A stretch of DNA of 45,053 nucleotides from Allorhizocola rhizosphaerae (GTDB lineage: Bacteria; Actinomycetota; Actinomycetes; Mycobacteriales; Micromonosporaceae): positions 1 to 45,053 of the forward strand of contig NZ_QJUG01000049.1 of NCBI RefSeq assembly GCF_003426775.1, given 5' to 3'. Shown here piece by piece: positions 1 to 9,435 of this stretch. Both the position numbers and the translations under genes were made by a program. Under the pieces are notes generated by a model. It did no database searches. It was not told the DNA's origin and saw only the letters and a list, made by a program, of their open reading frames with translations. How positions within the stretch are numbered: the first letter of the stretch is position 1; each line of letters begins with the position of its first letter.

Positions 1-186
1 CACGTCGCACTGCGCGGTCGCGACCCGCTCGGCACCGTTCGTCTCGCACTCGCGCCGCGCGGCCTCCAGCCCGGCCGCCCCGCGGGCGATCAGGCCGACC
101 CGCGCGCCGCGCCGGGCATAAACGTTCGCCACCGCGCGGCCGATGCCCGCGCTGGCCCCGGTAATCACGACTGTTTGCGCGTTCAC
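1..186 (-). CDS. Short-chain dehydrogenase/reductase (SDR), N-terminal part
   Basis: Only the first 62 codons are present; the gene runs off the left edge. After a GTG start the protein reads NAQTVVITGASAGIGRAVA, the TGxxxGIG dinucleotide-binding motif of classical SDR oxidoreductases (residues about 8-16), followed by the ARRGARVGLIAR strand-helix unit of the Rossmann fold. This predicts an NAD(P)-dependent oxidoreductase; the substrate cannot be told because the catalytic YxxxK region is outside the window. The GTG overlaps the TGA of the SRPBCC gene (GTGA), so the two are probably translationally coupled and co-transcribed. No other in-frame start is available nearby. Confidence 0.85.
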   Translation of the reverse strand, partial: MNAQTVVITGASAGIGRAVANVYARRGARVGLIARGAAGLEAARRECETNGAERVATAQCDV

Positions 187-629
187 TGTTTGCGCTCCCG
201 TCTCGTCGCCAGGTCCGACAGCCGGCGCAGCGCCTCGCGGTTGCGGTGGTGCAGCATCAGATCGTCGGCTTTGGTGCGCAGCCAGCGCAGCGGGCCCGCA
301 CCCATCTCCTCTTCGAGCGTCACCTCGGTCTCGCGCTCGTTGACCGGAGTCAGCGTGAACCGCACGACCAGCTCGCCCAGCGGCCACAGATGCGGGCGCA
401 TCACCAGCTCGCGCGGCGGATCGCTCGACACGACAACGGTTTTGTCCCGTAGCTTGATCGGCCAGACCCCGGCCTGGTGGTAAATCTGTGACCCGGGCGC
501 GGGCCAGTCGGCGTCCACGTCGCGGATGTGCGCCGTGCCGACCACCCAGTCGCTGTAACTCCATCCATCGGACAGCACCTCGAAGATCCTCTCCGGCGGC
601 GCCGGGATGAGCTGTTGAACCACGGCCAT
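183..629 (-). CDS. SRPBCC (START-like/polyketide cyclase) family protein
   Basis: 148 residues, the usual size of a single SRPBCC domain. It begins VVQQLIPAPPERIFEVLSDG, the typical first strand and helix of the fold (…APPExxFxxLsDg), has the central WPIKLRDKTVVVSSDPPREL strand pair, and ends in a long C-terminal helix (residues about 108-145) that would cover the hydrophobic cavity. The family binds or converts small hydrophobic ligands; no ligand can be inferred. It is first in a two-gene operon with the SDR, which it overlaps by 4 bp. A TAATAG hexamer lies 6 nt before the ATG, so the mRNA is probably leaderless. Family assignment is confident, function is not. Confidence 0.8.
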   Translation of the reverse strand: MAVVQQLIPAPPERIFEVLSDGWSYSDWVVGTAHIRDVDADWPAPGSQIYHQAGVWPIKLRDKTVVVSSDPPRELVMRPHLWPLGELVVRFTLTPVNERETEVTLEEEMGAGPLRWLRTKADDLMLHHRNREALRRLSDLATRRERKQ

Positions 630-717
630 TTTCCGCTATTACCCGGCGTGCCGCGTTTGTAACGGCGAGGCTGGGGGTAGCTGGCGCGGGTGCCGCAGCA
701 CCGAGCACCCGCGGCAT

Positions 718-1956
718 GTGAAACCGCCGACCCTTGGGGGGATGAAGTTGTTCAATCCGCTGACTGAAAAGGGGATCCCGCTCGATCAACACTTGCGCAC
801 CTGGCGCGAGCTCGATTCCGAGCCCATCGATCCGGACACCGCCGACCCATACACCATCTGCCGGGCCATCGTGATGAACGGCATCGAGGTGGAGGCCGTC
901 TTCTTCGGCCATCACCTGGCCCGCGTGTGCACGGACATGGAGCTCAAGCGGGAGCTCGCCTACACCCGCTACATCGAGGCGCAGCAGCAGAAGGCGGTCA
1001 ACTGGCTGCTCCCGCCCATCGCCAGCCCGCTGCAGACGACCATCGCCTACGAGCAGGTAGCCGTCGATCTGACATCGTGGGTGGCCCGGATGGAGCCCGA
1101 CCCCTATCTGCGCCAGGCGTACGAGTTCGGGGTACTGGAAGATTTCGATCATCTCTATCGATACGCCAACCTGTTCGAGATGATCGAGCGACGCAAGGCG
1201 GAAAAGGTCGTCGACTCGCTGACCGAGGTCATGCCCGGCCGACCGACCCGGCTGCACCACCGGCACCCGGCCGACAACGTGCGCGACCACTACGACAAGG
1301 ACACGGCGAACCCGCTGTCGCGGCTGCACGCGCTGACCGTCATGTCCGCCGAGCAGCAGACCATGAACTTCTACATGAACGTCGGCCCGCAATACATGGA
1401 GCCGATCGCGCGCCAGCTCTACATCGAGATCGGCATGATCGAGCAGGAGCATGTCACTCATTACGAGTCGCTGGTCGACCCCGGCGAGACCTGGTGGGAG
1501 CGGCTGGTCACGCACGAATACAACGAGGTTTATCTGTACTACTCGTTCATGCGGCAGGAGACCGACCCGCGGGTGAAGGCCATCTGGGAGCTGCACCTCA
1601 ACATGGAGCTGGCCCACCTGCACGCCGCGTGCGACCTCATGCGCCGCATGGACGGCCGGGAGCCGGAGGAGATTCTGCCACGGGAGCTGCCCGAGCCGGT
1701 CAAGTTTGAGCCCAACAAGGAGTTCCTGCGCGAGCTGCTGGCCACCCAGATCGACCTGACCACACTGGGCACTGGCTATGTACGTGAGGCACACGAGCGG
1801 TTCGAGCGCATGCAGCAGGAGATCAACCGCGACGGCTCGCCCAGCGAGGAGGTCATCGACATGCACGGGGCCGAATTCGGGTCCGACTATCGGGTCGAGA
1901 CCGAGGGGCAGCACCCGGTCGAGGGCCTGCGCCAGATGGCGGAGGCTCAGCGATGA
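718..1956 (+). CDS. Ferritin-like domain protein (putative diiron protein)
   Basis: 412 residues, almost wholly helical, with repeated Glu/His pairs expected of a ferritin-like four-helix bundle: EQVAVD near residue 118, LSRLHALTVMSAEQQ near 205, GMIEQEHVTHYE near 240 and NMELAHLHAACD near 300. EQEH and ELAHLH are candidate metal ligands. No transmembrane segment or signal peptide. It overlaps the following hemerythrin-like gene by ATGA, so the two probably act together, perhaps in iron, oxygen or peroxide handling (inference). The start is uncertain: the GTG used here has no Shine-Dalgarno sequence, and an ATG eight codons later (MKLFNPL) follows a G-run directly. I do not recognise a characterised homologue. 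Confidence 0.65.
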   Translation: MKPPTLGGMKLFNPLTEKGIPLDQHLRTWRELDSEPIDPDTADPYTICRAIVMNGIEVEAVFFGHHLARVCTDMELKRELAYTRYIEAQQQKAVNWLLPPIASPLQTTIAYEQVAVDLTSWVARMEPDPYLRQAYEFGVLEDFDHLYRYANLFEMIERRKAEKVVDSLTEVMPGRPTRLHHRHPADNVRDHYDKDTANPLSRLHALTVMSAEQQTMNFYMNVGPQYMEPIARQLYIEIGMIEQEHVTHYESLVDPGETWWERLVTHEYNEVYLYYSFMRQETDPRVKAIWELHLNMELAHLHAACDLMRRMDGREPEEILPRELPEPVKFEPNKEFLRELLATQIDLTTLGTGYVREAHERFERMQQEINRDGSPSEEVIDMHGAEFGSDYRVETEGQHPVEGLRQMAEAQR

Positions 1957-2423
1957 GGGCCGCGACGACGGTCGTCCGGCAGAAGGATCTGATCGACGTG
2001 CTGCTGGAGCAGCACGCGCTGATCGAGGAGCTGTTCCAGCTCGTGGAAACCTCCAGGGGCAAGGCCAAGAAGGAGGCCTTCACTGAGCTGGCAGCATTGC
2101 TGCAAGCGCACGAGGAGGCCGAGGCCGAAATCGTCCACCCGCTCGCCGCCGCGACCATCGACGCCGGCATCGAGGTCACGCAGGAGCGTCTGGAGGAGGA
2201 GGCGGAGGCCAAGGAACTGCTCGCACAGCTCATCAAGTCCGGCCCCGGCAGCGCGGCCTTCGACGACGACTTCCAACAGCTACGCGCGTCCGTGCTGGAG
2301 CACGCCGTGCACGAGGAGCGCTACGAGTTCAAGCATTTGCGGGCCAGTCAGCCGCCCGAAACGCTGGTCGAGCTCGCCGACAAGTTCCTCAAGCGCCAAA
2401 AGCGCCTCGCCGCGACCGCTTAA
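1953..2423 (+). CDS. Hemerythrin-like (HHE cation-binding) domain protein
   Basis: 156 residues forming a predicted four-helix bundle. The His/Glu pattern fits the HHE family: LLEQHALIEELF (residues 18-29), LLQAHEEAEAEIVHPLA (48-64) and VLEHAVHEERYEFKHL (113-128). Such proteins bind a diiron or other metal centre and can sense or carry O2, NO or iron. The start ATG overlaps the stop of the ferritin-like gene, which makes translational coupling likely. A strong hairpin about 40 nt after the stop closes the unit. The exact ligand and role are unknown. Confidence 0.8.
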   Translation: MRAATTVVRQKDLIDVLLEQHALIEELFQLVETSRGKAKKEAFTELAALLQAHEEAEAEIVHPLAAATIDAGIEVTQERLEEEAEAKELLAQLIKSGPGSAAFDDDFQQLRASVLEHAVHEERYEFKHLRASQPPETLVELADKFLKRQKRLAATA

Positions 2424-2462
2424 GCGCGCGGCGCCGAGACAATCCAGCTAGCCCAGACCCTG

Positions 2463-2501
2463 CGCCACGCTGGCCCGCCTTACTGCCGGGCCAGCGTGGC
2501 G
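2463..2501. terminator. Hairpin terminator after the hemerythrin gene
   Basis: A perfect 15-bp inverted repeat (CGCCACGCTGGCCCG and its complement) with a 9-nt loop and no following T-run, as is common for actinobacterial terminators. It separates the diiron operon from the riboswitch transcript downstream. Confidence 0.75.
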
Positions 2502-2559
2502 ACGCCTGCGGCAGTCATCCTGCGCGGGCGGGAAGCGGGCGTGTTACGGTACCGGCACA

Positions 2560-2672
2560 GGTCATGAGCGCCAGCGCCAAGCCCCGGCTCGCTGGCTGGC
2601 AACCCTCCGTTCGCGGGCGGGGTGCTCCGGGTGAGGACCAGGCTCGGCACACCACGTGCCGGGCAAGCCGCG
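2560..2672 (+). promoter_or_regulatory. SAM-IV-type S-adenosylmethionine riboswitch
   Basis: The leader starts GGTCATGAGCGCCAGCGCC and closely follows the SAM-IV aptamer as I know it. P1 is GGTC with GACC (about 2560-2563 and 2636-2639). P2 is GCCAGCG with CGCTGGC (2570-2576 and 2590-2596). CCCGG (2583-2587) can pair with CCGGG (2627-2631) as a pseudoknot. P3 runs through GGCAACCCTCC with GGGCGGGGT. A further hairpin CGGCAC/GTGCCG follows. The SAM-IV-specific second pseudoknot is possible between CGCGG (2612-2616) and CCGCG (2668-2672), which abuts the AAAGGAG Shine-Dalgarno sequence of the next gene. This geometry suggests translational control by SAM. The match is from memory of the family consensus, not a search. 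Confidence 0.88.
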
Positions 2673-2685
2673 AAAGGAGATTCGC

Positions 2686-3246
2686 ATGACGGTGCTGCGC
2701 TTCCGTTGCGCCGGCCCCGATGACGCCGACCAGGTCGCGCTACTACACGCCGACAGCTGGCGCCGACACTATCGGGGCGCCTACGCCGATTCGTTCCTCG
2801 ACGGCGATGTCGTGGCCGACCGCCGTGCCGTGTGGCAGGCGCGGCTGGCGACACCCGCGGCCAAAGCCGAGACGATCCTTGCCGAGCACCAGCACGACGG
2901 GCGCCTGCTGGGCTTCATCCATGTCGCGTTCGACGAGGATCCGCGTTGGGGCAGCCTGGTCGACAACTTGCATGTTTCCCACGAACTGCGCCGCGCCGGC
3001 ATCGGCACCCGCCTGCTGGCTCACGGGGCTGGAGCCGTCACTCGACGAGCGACGACCGGCACCGGGATGTACCTATGGGTGCTGCAGCAGAACACCGAAG
3101 CACAGCAGTTTTACCGCGCCCGCGGAGCAGCGCCCGCCGAGTCGGCCGCGGTGACGCCACCCGGTGGTGACCCGGCCCGCCTCAACGGCACGCCCCGCAG
3201 CCTGCGCATGGTGTGGCCGGACGCCTCGCTCCTGGCGAGGTCCTAA
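2686..3246 (+). CDS. GNAT family N-acetyltransferase, riboswitch-controlled
   Basis: 186 residues with the GNAT fold: an N-terminal FRCAGPDDADQVALLHADSW segment, an LGFIHVAFDE strand pair near residue 75, and the acetyl-CoA pyrophosphate loop VSHELRRAGIGTRLL (R-R-x-G-x-G, residues about 98-112), then LWVLQQNTEAQQFYRARG, the usual motif-B helix. The ATG is chosen because AAAGGAG lies 7 nt before it; an in-frame upstream start would fall inside the riboswitch. The SAM-IV element suggests expression when SAM is low, so a substrate in methionine, homocysteine or sulfur metabolism is plausible but is inference. It converges on the next gene with a 4-bp overlap. Confidence 0.85.
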   Translation: MTVLRFRCAGPDDADQVALLHADSWRRHYRGAYADSFLDGDVVADRRAVWQARLATPAAKAETILAEHQHDGRLLGFIHVAFDEDPRWGSLVDNLHVSHELRRAGIGTRLLAHGAGAVTRRATTGTGMYLWVLQQNTEAQQFYRARGAAPAESAAVTPPGGDPARLNGTPRSLRMVWPDASLLARS

Positions 3247-3530
3247 TCCGCCCCCAGCTCGATTGCCACCAACAACAGCACGGCGAGCCCCGTCGCGAGC
3301 CCGACCCCAACCCCCAGCAGCAGGCTTCCGCCGACAAACGTGGTGATGAAGCTGGCCAGCCCGCCCGAGATGGCAAACGTCGCCAACGCCGGATAGGGCC
3401 GATGCCGCACGTAGCCCACGGCCGCCTTGGCCACGAACTTCAGGAAGATGCCCAGGAACACGAGGACGCCGATGACGGCGAGCCCACCGAGCACCCACAG
3501 AACGACCTCACCACCCGAGACCCCGGACAT
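3243..3530 (-). CDS. Small membrane protein, last gene of the encapsulin operon
   Basis: 95 residues, start at ATG of MSGVSGGEVV, 10 nt after the stop of the gene before it. Three hydrophobic stretches are visible: VVLWVLGGLAVIGVLVFLGI (residues about 8-27), an alanine/isoleucine-rich stretch near 50-65, and LLLGVGVGLATGLAVLLLVA near 68-87. A YVRHRPYP loop sits between the first two. No known family recognised. Its place at the end of a tightly packed unit suggests co-transcription with the encapsulin and prenyl synthase, but a functional link is not shown. It ends convergently with the GNAT gene (4-bp overlap). Confidence 0.6.
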   Translation of the reverse strand: MSGVSGGEVVLWVLGGLAVIGVLVFLGIFLKFVAKAAVGYVRHRPYPALATFAISGGLASFITTFVGGSLLLGVGVGLATGLAVLLLVAIELGAD

Positions 3531-3540
3531 GCGGCGCAGC

Positions 3541-3987
3541 CTACCGGCTGAAGCTCGCCCGCACGACCTCGTATGCGGCATTGTCCGAAGGCAGATTGAT
3601 CATCGTGAGGATGAGGTCGCCAAGGCCGCTGACGCGGATGCGCCAACCCCAGTCTGGCCCGGGCGGCGCCGCGTAGACGCCCTCCAGCGCAACCTCGAAC
3701 GACGAGGCGACACCCTGCAGGGCCATCCAGTGCGGCGTCTGGTGGAACGAGTCGACCCAGATCCCCCGCGCCTCGTGCGGCGCCGACCCGTCGCCGATCA
3801 GCAGCAGCCCGTCCTGCGGACCGTCCGCATTGGACCACGCATAACGCACGGTCACCAGGCTGCCCGCCGTCACGTCAACCGAAGCCCCGGCTGAGCAGGT
3901 CACGAACTCGTCGTCGGGCATGAACCGCGTCGCGAGCTCGCCGGTCCAGTCGCCCAGCAGATGTTCCAAACTCTGAAGTACTCCCAC
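3541..3987 (-). CDS. Small lipocalin-like (DUF1579/FABP-like) protein
   Basis: 148 residues, mostly beta strand. The start MGVLQSLEHLLGDWTGE resembles DUF1579 and heme-binding/FABP-like proteins, which begin with a short helix followed by G-x-W-x-G-x-G/E. Later strands include VTVRYAWSNADGPQDGLLLI and GWRIRVSGLGDLILTMINL. This would be a small beta-barrel able to hold a hydrophobic ligand, which fits its place right after a polyprenyl diphosphate synthase (9-bp gap), but the ligand is inference. No signal peptide. Family assignment is tentative; it could simply be a conserved hypothetical protein. Confidence 0.6.
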   Translation of the reverse strand: MGVLQSLEHLLGDWTGELATRFMPDDEFVTCSAGASVDVTAGSLVTVRYAWSNADGPQDGLLLIGDGSAPHEARGIWVDSFHQTPHWMALQGVASSFEVALEGVYAAPPGPDWGWRIRVSGLGDLILTMINLPSDNAAYEVVRASFSR

Positions 3988-3996
3988 CCCACGATC

Positions 3997-4997
3997 TTAG
4001 AAGTCCCGATGCGTCGCCAACCTCGCCAACGCGTCCAATTCGGCGACCGCCCGTTCCCCCAACCCCGCCACGCGCAGGTGTTCCAGCGCCCGCGAGAGCT
4101 GTTCGTCGATCTGCGCCAGGCTCCACCGCCTCCCTCCCGCCTCCTCGACCAGCCGGGCCGCGTTGGCCAGGTCGCCCCGCGACAGTTTGTCGTCCCTGCG
4201 ATACAGCGCGGCCAGCGCCCGCCCCGCCGGATTGTCGGCGCTCAGCGCCGCGATCACCGGCAGGGTCTTCTTGCGGCTGCGCAGATCCGAGAACACCGGC
4301 TTGCCGGTGACGGCCGGATCGCCCCAGATGCCGAGCATGTCGTCGACCACCTGGAAGGCCAGGCCCAGCCGCTCGCCGAACGACGCGAGGTGCTCGATCT
4401 GGGCCATGGTGCCGCCGCCGAGCAGCCCGCCCAGCGCGCACGAGCAGCTCAGCAGCGCGCCCGTCTTGCGCTGCGCCATCAGCAGGCACTCACCCAGCCC
4501 GACATCGTTGCGCTTTTCGAACGCCAGGTCGGCGCTCTGGCCGTCGATCAAGTGTTGCACGGCCCGTTCGAGCAGGCTGGTCCCGATACCTTGAAAGCAA
4601 AGGGTTTTGAAGGCCAGGGCCAAAAGGGCGTCGCCGGCCAGGATCGCCTGATTCACGCCGAAGATGCGCCAGGCGGTCGGGCGGTGCCGCCGAGTCTGGT
4701 CGGCGTCCATGACGTCGTCGTGCAGCAGTGAGAAATTGTGCACCAGCTCCACCGCCACCGCGCCGGGCAGGGCGGCTCCGGCCGACCCGCCGACCGCTTC
4801 GGCCGAAACGAGAACCAGCGCGGGCCGCAGCGCCTTGCCCGGCCCGCCGGCCGTGTCCCAGCCGAAATGGTATTCGGCGATCTGCCGGACCGCCTGCGGC
4901 AGATCGGAAACGGCCTGGCGCAGAGCCGGATCCAGCAGGCTCCGGCTCCACGTCAGCACCTCGGGCGCGCTGCGGGCGGCCCGCTCCTCAAGTGTGG

Positions 4998-5001
<4 letters not shown>
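3997..5001 (-). CDS. Polyprenyl (isoprenyl) diphosphate synthase, putative encapsulin cargo
   Basis: 334 residues, a complete trans-isoprenyl diphosphate synthase, which condenses allylic diphosphates with IPP. Visible motifs: GKALRP (55-60, IPP binding), first aspartate-rich motif DDVMD (95-99), second aspartate-rich motif DDMLGIWGD (220-228), and [16 protein letters not shown] after it. A Phe lies five residues before DDVMD, the pattern of short-chain (about C15-C20) synthases, so a GPP/FPP/GGPP product is likely. The ATG overlaps the shell-gene stop (ATGA), so the pair is translationally coupled. Polyprenyl transferases are a known predicted cargo class of Family 2B encapsulins. The N-terminus is only about 50 residues before the catalytic core and lacks the long disordered Ala/Pro/Gly-rich loading extension usual for such cargo. 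Confidence 0.9.
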
Positions 5002-6419
<1,418 letters not shown>

Positions 6420-6433
6420 CGAGAACACCTCTT

Positions 6434-7603
6434 TCAGGTAAGGCCGGTTCGTTGGGCGAGCGCCAGCACATCGGTTCGGATGAGGGCGTCATCGCGCTGC
6501 AGGAGGTCGCGGAGCACGGCCCGCGCCTCGCGGTTGTATCGAATTTCCTCGGGGCACATGTCTTCGGCTTTGAGCAGGGCCAGGACCATCGCGGCGGTGT
6601 TGTCCTGTCGGGCGTGCGCGCGGGCGACCGTGATGTAGTGCCGCGACCGCCGTTCACGGGCCGGTACCCGTTGCACGTCAACGGTTTCGGCGAGGCGCAG
6701 CGCCTGCCGCACCCGCCCCTGGCGCAGCGAGATCCGGACCGCGTGGATCTGCACGCCGGTGGGCCCGAAGGCGCACGAGTAGTCGTTGCGGTCCTCGCCG
6801 AGCCGGACCGCCGTGGCCCGGGCCCGGTCGAGGAGGCGCTCCCCGACGAGGTGGTCGTCGTCGGCGACGGCCGCCTCGGCCGCGGTCAGGTGGAGAGCGC
6901 CTTGCACACAGAGGTGCGCGACATCGTCGGCGTCCAATGTGGACGCGGCGATGAGACACACCTGGCGCGCCTGCGCCGGGGAACCCAGGCGCGCCAGGGT
7001 GTTGCCGAAGCCGTCGATGCACGCGGCCTCGGCCAGTGGGTCGCCGCTTCGGCGGGCGGCGGCCACGGCCCGTTCGCTCGCGAGCAGTGCCGCGGGCAGG
7101 TCGCCCAGTCGGCGCAGCACCGCTGACGCCAGCCTGTGGGCATTGGCGATCAGGTCATCGGAGCCCTCCACTGTGGACAGCGCGCTGATCAGCGCGGGAA
7201 GTCGTTGCAGAGTGGTCGAATAGGGGTGTGGGGATTCGTGCCAGTCGGTCCAGATGTCGTCGAGCCGGGTGCGTAGTTCGAGTTGGTCCACCGAGCGGCG
7301 CGGCGCGGCGGGTGGGCGATAAAGCGTGTCGCGCAACGATTCCACGAGTCCCGGCGGTGGGGCGGCCGGGTCGGCTTTGGGCATCGCGCAGCCCAAAAAC
7401 GACGGTGGGTCGGAAACCTTGAGCACCTTGGCGAGCAAAAGCAGCAGCGAGAGCCGGTCCACCGGGCGGTCGCCGCGCTCCACCTGCCGGACCCACTCCG
7501 AGCTGCGCCCGATCAGATCACCGAGGATCTCGCGGGAGAGCCCGCGCCTGCGGCGGGCCAGCTCGATGCGGCGGCCAAGGGGGAGCTCGATATCGCTGGC
7601 CAT
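6434..7603 (-). CDS. XRE-family regulator with TPR-like helical domain, first gene of the encapsulin operon
   Basis: 389 residues. Residues about 10-65 form a helix-turn-helix of the XRE type ([39 protein letters not shown]). The remainder (about 100-389) is all-helical with repeated Ala/Leu-rich helices such as [20 protein letters not shown] and [15 protein letters not shown], resembling TPR solenoids of actinobacterial regulators that bind a peptide or metabolite. ATG is preceded by GGAGG at 5 nt spacing. It ends 14 bp before the shell gene, so it is probably co-transcribed and may control the unit itself (inference). The 43 bp before it contain AT-rich sequence (TAATACGCTAT) that could hold an internal promoter. 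Confidence 0.85.
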   Translation of the reverse strand: MASDIELPLGRRIELARRRRGLSREILGDLIGRSSEWVRQVERGDRPVDRLSLLLLLAKVLKVSDPPSFLGCAMPKADPAAPPPGLVESLRDTLYRPPAAPRRSVDQLELRTRLDDIWTDWHESPHPYSTTLQRLPALISALSTVEGSDDLIANAHRLASAVLRRLGDLPAALLASERAVAAARRSGDPLAEAACIDGFGNTLARLGSPAQARQVCLIAASTLDADDVAHLCVQGALHLTAAEAAVADDDHLVGERLLDRARATAVRLGEDRNDYSCAFGPTGVQIHAVRISLRQGRVRQALRLAETVDVQRVPARERRSRHYITVARAHARQDNTAAMVLALLKAEDMCPEEIRYNREARAVLRDLLQRDDALIRTDVLALAQRTGLT

Positions 7604-7646
7604 CAGCGCCTCCGGGAGGAAATCGGGGCAATATGGACATAGCGTA

Positions 7647-8399
7647 TTAAATCTGCACAGGATTAGCTAGACGGAAAAGTGCGTCTTGCAAGGCATCCGA
7701 GGTCACTGCCAGCCCACGGCTGTATGGAAACTCCAGGTGGTACAGGACCGTCAGCACCAGCCCGATCATCCCGCCGACCACGAACAGCATCAGCCCATTG
7801 GGGAACGTGCGGGCCAGGCCGAACAGGTACAGGAACGCTATGATGATCACACCGCCGCCGATCAGGATCGGCCACATGGGAAGCGGCATGCCGTCGTCGG
7901 CCACGGTGATCCGCGCGCGGCGGGCATCCGCCAGCTCGTTGAGCCGCTTCGTCAGGTTGCTGTCGGGATCGGCGGCCGACTCCGCCTTGGCACGCATCCG
8001 GTTGAACGCCTCTTCGACCTTCCGGCTGGGTACCCGTCTGTGGCGCAGGCCGTCGAACTCGCTGGTGGCAGCCTCGCGGGCGTACTCGATGATCAGGCCC
8101 TGCACCTCGGCGCGGTCCGGCGGTTCGAGCGTCCGCGCCGCCCAGTGCACCTCGATCAGGGCACTGGCCTCGCGCTCCGTGTTCTGAAAGGCCGCGCTGC
8201 GCGGCTCCCACACGGCGACCGCCGCCAACGCCACGATGATCGCGTAGATGGTGGCAATCGTGGAATACAGTGTGCTGGCCGCATCGGTGTCGGCCACCCG
8301 CCATCGAGCCGGGACACACCGCCCGACAACCAGGAAGCCGATCACCGAGGCGCCCGACGCCATCAGCACCGGAAGCACCTGCCTGAACACGGCCGTCAC
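7647..8399 (-). CDS. DUF4239 (bestrophin-like) membrane protein
   Basis: 250 residues. Two transmembrane segments at the N-terminus (about 6-28 and 45-66, the latter TIYAIIVALAAVAVWEPRS) and two at the C-terminus (WPILIGGGVIIIAFLYLFGL and GLMLFVVGGMIGLVLTVLYH), around a cytosolic helical region rich in charge. This layout and the ending FPYSRGLAVTSDALQDALFRL (in part) match DUF4239, described as bestrophin-like. An ion-channel role is only suggested by that name. The GTG start overlaps the stop of the surface-protein gene (GTGA), so the two form an operon; the XRE gene follows after 43 bp. Confidence 0.75.
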   Translation of the reverse strand: MTAVFRQVLPVLMASGASVIGFLVVGRCVPARWRVADTDAASTLYSTIATIYAIIVALAAVAVWEPRSAAFQNTEREASALIEVHWAARTLEPPDRAEVQGLIIEYAREAATSEFDGLRHRRVPSRKVEEAFNRMRAKAESAADPDSNLTKRLNELADARRARITVADDGMPLPMWPILIGGGVIIIAFLYLFGLARTFPNGLMLFVVGGMIGLVLTVLYHLEFPYSRGLAVTSDALQDALFRLANPVQI

Positions 8400-9388
8400 C
8401 TCCTTCGCGCCGCGATGCGAGCCGCGACGGCAAGTGCGGGAATGAGAAGCCCCAACAAAAGAATTCTTGCGGTGGGTACGGGCTGCGCCGCGCGAAGCGT
8501 TGGAGCGACTTCACGTTTGAGTGTCGGGCTCGGACTGTCCACTGAGGACGGCTCCGGCAGGGGTATCGATGGCGGCGGTGGCCTTGGCTGGGCCGGCCGC
8601 ACACTCGGCGATGGCGATGGCGATGGCGATGGCGATGGCGATGGCGATGGCGATGGCGATGGCGATGGAGATGGCGACGGCGACGGCGATGGCGATGGCA
8701 GCGCACGCGGGCACGGCGCAGCATCGGACGTTGTCGTGGGCGACCCAAAATCGGTGAACGTCGCGCTGTCCGGCGCGCTGAGCGGGATGTGATACAGGCG
8801 GCCGCTGGCGTTGTGCAAGGCGTGCAAGGTACCGGCCGGATCCATCACCACGCCTCCGTACGAGCCGTCACCGGGCATGCCGTCCAGCTGTTCGGAAAGC
8901 GCCACGCGGCCGGAGTCCGGATCGATACGGGCCAAGCGCGGCCCGCCGGGCCCGCGAGTGTCCACTCCGTACAGTGCGCCGTCGTCCGGCCACACGTCCC
9001 AGTCACCGATGCGCGGCCTGTCACGCAGCGGCACACTGCGCACCACCGCCAGCGTCCCGAGGTCCAGCACGACGATCGCGGTCCCGTTTGACAGCAGCCA
9101 GCGTCCGTCGGCGATCGTGCCAAGATAGGCACCCTGCAGCCCGCGCGGCACAGGCGCGCGCACCGCAAGCTCGCCATCGCGCGTAATCGTGACCAGGTCA
9201 CGCCCATCGGCGACCGCGTGGTACAGGTCCTGCCCCGGGTCGTAGCCCAGCGCGTTCACCTCCACCGGCAACGGGCCTGTCGGGAACTGCGCGCCGCGCA
9301 CCACAAATACGCAAGGCCCAGCGGCCGGGACCGGGACCGTCCCGGCCGCGATCACCGTGGAAGCGAGCCCGCTGAGCAGCATGAACAC
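8396..9388 (-). CDS. Secreted, surface-anchored beta-propeller-like protein with Ser-Pro repeat stalk
   Basis: 330 residues. An N-terminal hydrophobic stretch (about 3-22) looks like a signal peptide. Residues about 35-220 are made of short beta repeats (VNALGYDPGQDLYHAVADG, GDWDVWPDDGALYGVDTRG), typical of DUF6923/YVTN-like propellers. Then comes a long (Ser-Pro)n tract, a Pro-rich linker, and a C-terminal membrane anchor LLLGLLIPALAVAARI followed by Arg residues. The Ser-Pro tract would act as a wall-spanning stalk. Role unknown; ligand binding outside the cell is inference. The start may be the GTG given or an ATG two codons later, which lies 8 nt behind TACCAT. Overlaps the DUF4239 gene by 4 bp. 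Confidence 0.7.
   Translation of the reverse strand: MFMLLSGLASTVIAAGTVPVPAAGPCVFVVRGAQFPTGPLPVEVNALGYDPGQDLYHAVADGRDLVTITRDGELAVRAPVPRGLQGAYLGTIADGRWLLSNGTAIVVLDLGTLAVVRSVPLRDRPRIGDWDVWPDDGALYGVDTRGPGGPRLARIDPDSGRVALSEQLDGMPGDGSYGGVVMDPAGTLHALHNASGRLYHIPLSAPDSATFTDFGSPTTTSDAAPCPRALPSPSPSPSPSPSPSPSPSPSPSPSPSPSPSPSVRPAQPRPPPPSIPLPEPSSVDSPSPTLKREVAPTLRAAQPVPTARILLLGLLIPALAVAARIAARRR
8608..8700. repeat. Hexanucleotide tandem repeat (CGATGG)n encoding Ser-Pro
   Basis: About 15 copies of a 6-bp unit in phase with the minus-strand surface-protein gene, giving the Ser-Pro stalk. One side has slightly diverged copies (GATGGA, GACGGC). Copy-number change by slippage would lengthen or shorten the stalk two residues at a time without breaking the frame. 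Confidence 0.9.
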
Positions 9389-9435
9389 AGATGGTATGGA
9401 CCTTGACCCACCTTGGCCCGCAACCTTTGTTGGAC

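Noticed and set aside
8608-8700. Tandem repeat as a CRISPR array
   Set aside because: The unit is 6 bp with no spacers and is within a coding frame.
8511-8757. Alternating Ala-Met and Ala-Ile frames through the CGATGG repeat
   Set aside because: These are other-frame readings of the Ser-Pro tract of the surface protein, with no start or domain of their own.
7686-8792. 368-codon plus-strand frame opposite DUF4239 and the surface protein
   Set aside because: It contains the repeat read as Gly-Asp and lacks protein-like character; the minus-strand genes have transmembrane and signal features and an overlapping start-stop.
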